NCBI GenBank assembly: GCA_035048815.1
Contig: JAUCBN010000062.1
Span: forward strand, 5,776,001-5,840,000
Direction of reading: 5' to 3'
DNA from: Abelmoschus esculentus
Taxonomy: Eukaryota; Streptophyta; Magnoliopsida; Malvales; Malvaceae
DNA length: 64,000 nucleotides
A program made the position numbers and the translations under genes. Under the pieces are notes generated by a model. That model was not told where the DNA came from. It saw only the letters and a list, made by a program, of their open reading frames with translations, and did no database searches. Positions 56,831-64,000 of the stretch are shown one piece after another; positions within the stretch are counted from its first letter, which is position 1; every line of letters begins with the position of its first letter.

Positions 56831-59800
56831 ACTCTCCCCTCCTTTAAGAAAATTTCGTCCTCGAAATTTACCTAAGGGAAACAAGTGCGAAAAGAGCAAC
56901 GTCATACAGTCCTATAAACCTTAGACTTAACTTGTCCTTTCTTCCAAACGGATGATCCCCTTTCACAGTGACACTTCCAAGAACACTTTTTCTCCCACCT
57001 CATACTCTATTTCTGTCAGATTCAATTCTGCATACGATTTCTGCCTATCTGAAGCTGTCTTTAACCGATCACAAATCACTTCAATTTTTCGGTAGTCCCC
57101 TCAAGCATAACTGGCCTCGATATCAATTTCTGACCTGCTTCAGCTAACTAAACGAAGTTCTACCCTTTCTACCATACAAAGTCTCATACGTAGCCATCTG
57201 AAAACTCGACTGATACCTGTCGTTACACGTAAACTCAACCAACTGCAGGTGCTTCTCTCAAGTACCTTGAAAGTCAATGATACAACATCGGAGCATATCC
57301 TCAAGAATCTAAATAACTCTCTCTTTGACTGCCCATCTGACTGAGGATGATACAAAGTACTGAAATTCAAACGGCCACCCAAAATCTGGCTATGAATCTC
57401 AAATCTCTGTCAGACACAATCGATTTCGACACACTATGCAGTCTCGCAATCTCACTGATGTACAAATCTACCAACTTATCTAACAAGTAAGTCGTATGAT
57501 CAATAATAAAGTGAGCACACTTCATGAAGCGATCAACTATAACCTGAATTGAATTCTTCCTCGAAGGAGTCAAAGGCGAACTGGATACAGAATCCATGGT
57601 GATATTTTCTCATTTCCATTCCAGAATCTTCAACGGCTGTAACAAACCAGACGGAAACTGATGTTCTGCTTAAATCTCTGACAAACCATACACTTACTCA
57701 CATAGTCGGCAATATCTCTCTTTAGAGCAAGCCAGAAGTACTCATCCTTCAAACCACGGTATATCTTCGTACTACCCGGATGCGTAGCAAAAGGACTACT
57801 GTGCGTTTCGATCAGAATCATACGTCTTCAATCACCGTCATTCGGCTCAACTACTCTGTCTCTGAAGCATAATACACCATTATTTCTGAAATTGTACTTT
57901 GTAGGTCTTCCTTCAGCTACATCTTGCACGTGAGGTGTCAAAAATCTATCTGACAGTTGTTTCCCTCTGATCAACTGACCCAAAGTAAGTCTAACCTGAA
58001 GCTCGGCTACCAAGCCACCATCACCTGATAAACTCAAAATAGCAAATATAACTCTTAACTCAACAGCTACTTTCTTACACAAAGCATCTGCCACTACATT
58101 GACTTTACCCGGATGATACTTAATTTTGAGGTCATAGTCTTTCAATAACTCGAGCCATCTGTGTTGTCTAAGATTCAAATCTCTCTGTGTCATCAGATAC
58201 TTCAAACTCTTGTGATCTGTGTACACTATGCATCTCTCACCATACAATTAATGCTTCCCAATTTCCAAGGCAACCACAACTACGACTAGCTCTATATCAT
58301 GGGTCAGATAATTGCGCTAATGATTCTTCAATTATCTCGAAGCGTAAGCTACACTCTTCCGTCTTGCATAAGCACACCACCTAGCCCTACATACGAAGCA
58401 TCACTGAAGATCACATACTCCTCCTCTGACACTAGTTGTATCAAAATCGGCGTATCTGTCAAAGCTTTTTTCAGTTTCTCAACGGCTTGTTGTTTTGCAT
58501 CTAACCACTCAAACTGAATATTTTTCTAACGCAACTTAGTCAAAGGGACAGCTATCTTAAAGAAAACCATTCACAAACCTCTTATAGTAACATGCTAAGC
58601 CTAGGAAACTATGAATCTTTATGACAGACTTCGATTGCTTCCAACTAACAATTGCTTCAATCTTCTTAGGATCTACTTTAATCCCTACAGCTGACACTAT
58701 ACGTCCTAAGAAAACGACTTCTCTAATCCAGAACTCACACTTGCTCAATTGGCATACAACTGGTGATCCAACAAAGTCTGCAATACTAACCTCAAGTGTT
58801 TGTCATGATCTTTCTCAGTACGTGAGTATAACAATATGTCCTCAATGATCATAATCACAAACTGATCCAAGTACTCGAAGAAAATTCTGTTCATCAAGTC
58901 CATGAAAAGCAGTTAGTGCCTTAGTCAACCCGAAGGGCATAACCGGAAGCTCATAGTAATCATACCTTGTACAAAAAGCTATCTTCGGCACATCGACTTC
59001 TTTTACCTTCAACTGATAGTACCTTGATCTCAAGTCTATCTTGGAAAACACGGTAGCACCTCTAAGCTGATCAAACATATCATCAATTCTCGACGATGGA
59101 TACTTGTTCTTCACTGTCAACTGATTCATCTGTCTATAGTCGATGCACATCCTTATACTACCGTCTTTCTTCTTCACAAACAACACGGTGCGCCACAAAG
59201 AGATGAACGCAGTCGGATACAACCTCTTTCTGATAGTCCTTGCAACTGAGTCATCAATTCCTTTAGTTTTTCCGATACCATACGATATAGAGAAATCGAA
59301 ATAGGAGCAGAATCTGAATACATCTCTAGGGCAAACTCAACCTCTCTGTCAGATGGCAAACCAGGCAACTCTTTTGGAAACACACTCGGAAAAATCACAC
59401 ATCGTCCTGATACCCTACAGTCTGACTTCATTCATGTTCGGGTTCATCATATATGCTAGGTATGCCTCACAGGCCAACTCAACTAACCTCTGAGCCTCTA
59501 AAGCAGAAACAACATTCAATAAGAACTTCACATCCTCACCTACAACCATAATCTCATGGTCATCCGCTAGTTTCAAATAGGTTCTCTTGGTCTTAAAGTC
59601 TGTCCAAGCCCTATGCTTTGTCAGCCAATCCATACCCAAAATCACATACAAAACCGTAGAATGAAAATTCCATCATATCAACTGGGAACACATACCCCTG
59701 AACCATCTATGGACATCGTCTGTACATCTTTTTGACCACTAAGGCATCTCTGAAGAACTAGTAACACTAACACCTATATCTAGTGTCTCACAAGGTATAT

Positions 59801-60534
59801 TCAACATCCTAGCATGCTCACTTAGAAAACACTACCGGTGGATTAACTGTCAGATAAGTCTGGATCTCTTTCCTCAAACCTTTCAGAAACCTCTCGCACC
59901 TCATCGGTAACTATCGACTCGGTTGTATACCTACCCAACTTTAAGAACTCCTGCTCGTACTCAAAGACCGTACGGTTACCTTGCACAAGGTGGGTGAACT
60001 GATCTCTCAACTGATCGATGTGAGTCTCGCCCAAATACTTTTTCTCAAACTCATCCAAAAATCGTCCCATGTCGGCTGATCGGAACACTACTCCATCTCA
60101 ACTGTTTCCCACCATTCCCTTGCGTTTTCCTTGAGCAGAGAAAAAACACAAGACAGCTTGTCCTCGAGCCTCAACCACTGATCCGCCCTCACATGATTAT
60201 CTTAGCCAGAACCTAAGAAATCCGTATCACCCTGCCTGCGAACCCTCTCAATAGGTGCCTTACGTGGGGTAGGTGCATGCTTCGGAATAGTCTTCACTAT
60301 CCTATCCAAAGCACGGTGCAAATGGGCGAAATAATTCGCCCCTTGCCTAACCCCTTCCTCAGACTCGTCCACACCATGCACAGAGAACAACAACAACAAC
60401 AACAACAAACAGGATTACACCATCGAAATTTCAGCTTTAAAAGTACTACATCGACTCGTGGGCATGTACTTGTCTGACACCTATATAACACACTAGATTT
60501 CCCCCGGGGACTTCCTAGAACCGACTCAACCTAA
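56831..60534 (-). pseudogene. Decayed Ty3/gypsy gag-pol of the 46470-62718 element
   Basis: Fragments on the minus strand, from the right: gag (59843-60088, EFEKKYLGETHIDQLRDQF), protease tail (59415-59651, ILGMDWLTKHRA), and RT (58842-59431, with ELPGLPSDREVEF, SKIDLRSRYYQLKV and VMPFGLTKA). The RT catalytic site is readable only in another frame, as IIEDILLYS where FIDD is expected. RNase H follows (57828-58247, VYTDHKSLKYLMTQ), then the integrase zinc region (57630-57821) and integrase core pieces (57367-57597, SIVSDRDLRFIARFW). Many frameshifts, stops and deletions are present. It is related to the chromovirus at 18591 but clearly older. Confidence 0.85.
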
Positions 60535-60546
60535 GATCTGATACCA
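60535..60546 (-). other. Primer binding site (tRNA-Met type, one mismatch)
   Basis: TGGTATCAGATC on the minus strand, 5 bases from the right LTR of the gypsy element. Confidence 0.75.
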
Positions 60547-60551
60547 CTAAA

Positions 60552-62718
60552 TGTAACACCCCGATCCGGATGTCACATTGGGCCTCCGGCCCATAATCTG
60601 TATTTCAAAATTTCTTTCGAAAACCCAATAACAAAATCAAATTCAAGTCCAATTATGATCCATGAAATTCATTTAATTTAAACAGTAGCCCAAAATAATT
60701 TAAAGTGACAAGAGCTCCAAATACTACAAAGTCATTTAAAACATTCGACTCAAATTAATTAAACAAAGTTACCAAAAACATATAGGGTTCGAAAAAGTAC
60801 TAGCCCACTATATCTCTAACTGTACTCTGACACATAGTCGATGTTGAAATCCAAACCTCGATGGTGCTCCACGAACTGGCTTTACCTAACCTACGCACGA
60901 AAACATATTTCGAACGCTAAGCTACTAAAGCTCAGTGGGTACGCCGAACTCGGCCAACATCATGCATATCTTAAGCAGTAAAGCATAACATATAAACACC
61001 GTGCATGATATGATGGTCTAGCATGCTCGCCTATCTCATGGCATAAACAATGCATAATATCGCACACAGCATATACATGTCACATCACAAAATAACACGC
61101 ACGAGTGAGGCCCGCGTCCACACAGCATCGGGATCCTACACTCAGGATTGAGGCCGCCCTCAAATCCTATGCCCGGAATGTTACATCGAACATCTTCGAA
61201 CGAGGCCGCCCAACGTTCGAAAAGGGGTGGAGGCCGCCCAACCAACCCCATGCTCGGAATGTTACATCGAACATCTTCGAGTGAGGCCGCCCAACACTTG
61301 GAATAAAAGTCTTTAAAACATCATCCGGCATGTTACATCGGATGGCCTTCAACGTGTTGCAACACTTATGGATATCTGGATTTCCATCACATAAGGACTC
61401 AAACCACACAAACGATCCACCTAGGATCTTAGCACAACAAGATATATTAAGACTTATCATACCTTAGTCTTTCGGGGTTATAAACATCAATCTTGTGTCT
61501 ACAATTCATTTCATTAATTATAAGATTCATTAAGACCCTTAATCCTCTTATCGAAACTCAAACAAAGCTTATCTTGTTAAGTTCTCGCAGGGGTATCGAT
61601 AACCTTATGTGGGGTATCGAACCACCCTGCTTCGATACCCACCCAAAGAAGCCATCGAAACATGGGTATCGATACCAGTATCGATACCCTTTGACCATTT
61701 TTAAAGTCAACGAAAGAGGACCCTCCAGCATCGATACTGGTATCGATGCCATTATGCCATTGGAGGTCCCGGTATCGAACCATGGCTCGATACACCTGGC
61801 CACTTAGCCTATTTACACTCATGGGTATCGATACCGGTAGCCCGTGTATTGATACCCCTGCACGAAATGCAGGTCTGCACTTAGAAATTTCAAGGATTCA
61901 TTCTCAAACTTAATATAATCGATCCTAAAGTGTTCCTACTCATTCTTAGGAAGGTTTCAAGTGTTTTAATATTATTTTCAAGCCATCAAACACACAAATA
62001 CGAAATTCACCATTAATGTCCTCAAACATGCATACCAAGCATTCATACATGATTTTCTACATGCTATGCATTCTACCATGAAGTGAATGATGAGAGGAAG
62101 AGTTGTGAATACCAACCTTAGCAAGCACAACAACCAAAACTCGAACTCACTCTTCCAAGCTCTTTCCTTTGCCCAAACTTGATGATGGATCTCTAACTTC
62201 TTTCTCTACAAGAAGGGGATAAAACTAACTCTTAAGCACAGCTAGAGATGTCTTTAACTCTTAAAAACATCAAGAAAACTTAGAAACAACCATTAAAACT
62301 TCGTTCTCGGATTTCCCACACACACCTCTTTCTTCACCAATCCAAACCATTCTTATCTCATTCTATAGATCAAAAACAACTCTACAACTTACCTTTCTAA
62401 CACAAAACGTGTTTCCTCAACAAAACCAACAAGATTTAACATTTACATACCTTCTTTCCTTGCCACTAGATGAAGAAGATGGGGGAGAAAAGAGAAGAAG
62501 TGAAGAGATCACCTATGCAGCCCCCAAAAACCCCTCCTTACTCACTAATGGTGAAATTACTAACATGCCCCCAGCTCACAACTTAAGCCCAAACACAACA
62601 CTCAAGCCCAACCAAGCAAGCAGCCCAACAAGGCCCAAAACCTCTCACTCGGGGCCCAAAACCGAAGTCCAAACTCTCGGGTTAACCCGACACTCGGATC
62701 CGAATCCGGGTCGTTACA
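60552..62718 (-). repeat. Right (5') LTR of gypsy element
   Basis: It runs from TGTAACACCCCGATCC to GGTCGTTACA, 2,167 bp. It has the palindrome cluster GGTATCGATACC at 61590-61855, with two unit insertions relative to the left LTR, and an 81-bp direct repeat starting at 61174 and 61255 (CGGAATGTTACATCGAACAT). Confidence 0.92.
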
Positions 62719-63145
62719 TAAAATCCTAAACCCTGAATAGACCAAAACCCTTAAATCCTAGAATCCTAAATCCTAAACTAGTTTTGAGTTTCAAGTTTAA
62801 GGTTTATGGTTTAGGGTTTTGGTTTATGATTTTAGATTTTAGGGTTTTATTGTTTTGACTTTTAGAATAAAGGGTTTAGGGTTTTAGGTTTAATATTTTT
62901 AGGCCTTTGAGTTTAAAGTTTTAGGGTTTGGATTTAAGATTTTTTATTTTTTAAAATTAAAAAATAATTTAAATAATTTATTTTTAAAAAATTAAAATAT
63001 ATAATTTATATAAAAAATAATTTATTAAAAAAATTTATATTAAATAATTTATAATTATATATTGAGTTCTTAAAATTTTTAATCTTTTATTAATAAATTT
63101 AATAGTATTTATAAATGTTTAATATTAACAATGTTTAATAATATA
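62719..63145. mobile_element. Foldback copy 2, right part
   Basis: It resumes the telomere-like centre (CCTAAACCCTG, then GGTTTAGGGTTTTGG and TAGGGTTTTA) and the right arm (TTTTTAATCTTTTATTAATAAATTTAATAGTATTTA ends near 63145, given here in part). It pairs with 46180-46469. Confidence 0.6.
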
Positions 63146-63722
63146 TGTGATTGACTTATCTAAACCGCCAAAATCAACGTTTATGTTACAATATCCACAC
63201 GACCAAAAGGTTATTGACTATACGTGAAAAATATTTTTAAAAAAATGATATATGTTTTTGAAATTTTAAAGTATTTGAAAAATAAACAAATAAAAATCTT
63301 ATCATCGTTATATTTGCAGAATTATCTTTCTCATTTATAACGTATTAAATAATAATATATAAAGTGGATTAAAGATTGATTATCAGTTGATCAAAGTTAT
63401 TTATTTATTTTTATTTTATTTATTTATTTTTAAAATTTGGGTTCAAGACCTACAAGAGCATTTATATATATATTTTTTTGAGTCTTTTTCATCCCTTTTC
63501 GAGATAGAAATGGAAGCTTTTAATTTATATATATATAAAGTGAATTAAATTATCTAATGTTTTAAAGAAATAAAGTATTAAAGTTTTATATAACGTTTAT
63601 GATTTAAATTTATATTTTGTGAATATATTAAAAATTAACCATCCTATAATAAATTTTTTCAAGATACAATTTAAATTAAATACAAAATAAAATTTAAATA
63701 TTAATGATTATATTAAAATAAA
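63146..63722. other. AT-rich spacer
   Basis: No gene or clear repeat is seen. Confidence 0.5.
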
Positions 63723-64000
63723 GGGTAAACTACATAGATAGTCACTATATTATAGGGTTGATATCAAAATGGTCACCATACTTTAAAAAGCGTTAAATAT
63801 ACTAGTCAATTATTAAAATGATATCAACAAGTCACTGACCGATAAAAATTAACGGACTGATGACGTGACAATTAAACATAAAATAGAATAATTACATATT
63901 TAATCTCTGTTATTCATACAATTTTTAATTTAGTCCTAATTTTATTATAATAAAATAATATAATTATTTAAGAAGTCGAATCAGACCTTTAGCATACTTT
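63723..64000. repeat. Partial long-TIR-type repeat at window edge
   Basis: GGGTAAACTACATAGATAGTC matches the terminus of the element at 44578 (GGGTAAACTATATAAATAC) and is followed by similar TGGTCACC and TAACGGACTGATGACGTG words. The rest lies beyond the window. Confidence 0.45.

Larger units (their letters stand above)
46470..62718 (-). mobile_element. Ty3/gypsy retrotransposon with 2.2-kb LTRs, itself split
   Basis: The outer ends are TGTAACACCCCGATCCGG and GGGTCGTTACA, with a perfect TSD TAAAA (46465-46469 and 62719-62723). The right LTR is 60552-62718. The left LTR is 46470-56830, counting an 8,226-bp Athila-like insertion at 48169-56394. The Met-type primer site at 60535-60546 and a polypurine tract beside 56831 (AAAGGAGGGGAGAGT on the minus strand) give minus orientation. 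The internal region is only 3.7 kb and heavily decayed. Confidence 0.9.

Noticed and set aside
62719..62960. Interstitial telomere array
   Set aside because: The AAACCCT/TTTAGGG words are irregular, occur in both orientations, and form the centre of a foldback rather than a head-to-tail array.
1..64000. CRISPR array, bacterial operons or riboswitches
   Set aside because: The window is plant nuclear DNA. No regularly spaced repeats with unique spacers and no prokaryotic gene layout were seen.

Overview
This window is nuclear DNA from a flowering plant, most likely a dicot and possibly Malvaceae (that placement is a weak inference). The evidence is split genes with GT-AG introns, AT-rich spacers, and nested Ty1/copia and Ty3/gypsy retrotransposons with plant-type tRNA primer sites. 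Only two ordinary host genes are convincing: a five-exon gene for 60S ribosomal protein L7 (uL30) at 7928-10182 (+), and an intronless SIP1-type small basic intrinsic protein (aquaporin family) at 42188-42919 (+). Everything else that is coding-like is transposon-derived and mostly broken.

Layout: 1-4550, remnant of a minus-strand Ty3/gypsy element (gag-protease pieces, initiator-Met primer site, one 952-bp LTR). 4551-7500, AT-rich spacer with degenerate GGGTTCGGGT-like sequence and a small foldback. 7500-10360, the L7 gene. 10787-11796, a foldback repeat with a telomere-like centre, itself split by a hAT-type MITE. 12150-15245, a Sirevirus-like LTR fragment split by an LTR-like insertion, followed by another LTR-like stretch. 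16539-30035, a Ty1/copia element lacking the start of its 5' LTR and flanked by an 11-bp direct repeat. This copia is split at 18591-25793 by a minus-strand, chromovirus-like Ty3/gypsy element with two LTRs and a perfect 5-bp duplication. 31646-41238, a 9.6-kb Sirevirus-like Ty1/copia element with two LTRs and a decayed env-position ORF. 42060-42950, the SIP1 gene. 43479-46139, two MITE-type remnants and a 1.56-kb long-terminal-inverted-repeat element. 46180-63145, a second foldback of the family seen at 10787. It is split by a Ty3/gypsy element (46470-62718, TSD TAAAA), which is split in turn inside its own left LTR by an Athila-like element (48169-56394). The Athila-like element carries gag-protease and one further ORF but no reverse transcriptase or integrase.

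The two host genes do not form a functional unit. The interest lies in the repeats: layered insertions whose target-site duplications can be read directly, nonsense mutations that are all TAG or TGA in the elements examined closely, families of short palindromes scattered through two unrelated LTR elements (CTGCCNNGGCAG in one, GGTATCGATACC in the other), and a tRNA-like Pol III box pair kept in both LTRs of the chromovirus. All calls come from reading the sequence; no database search was run.
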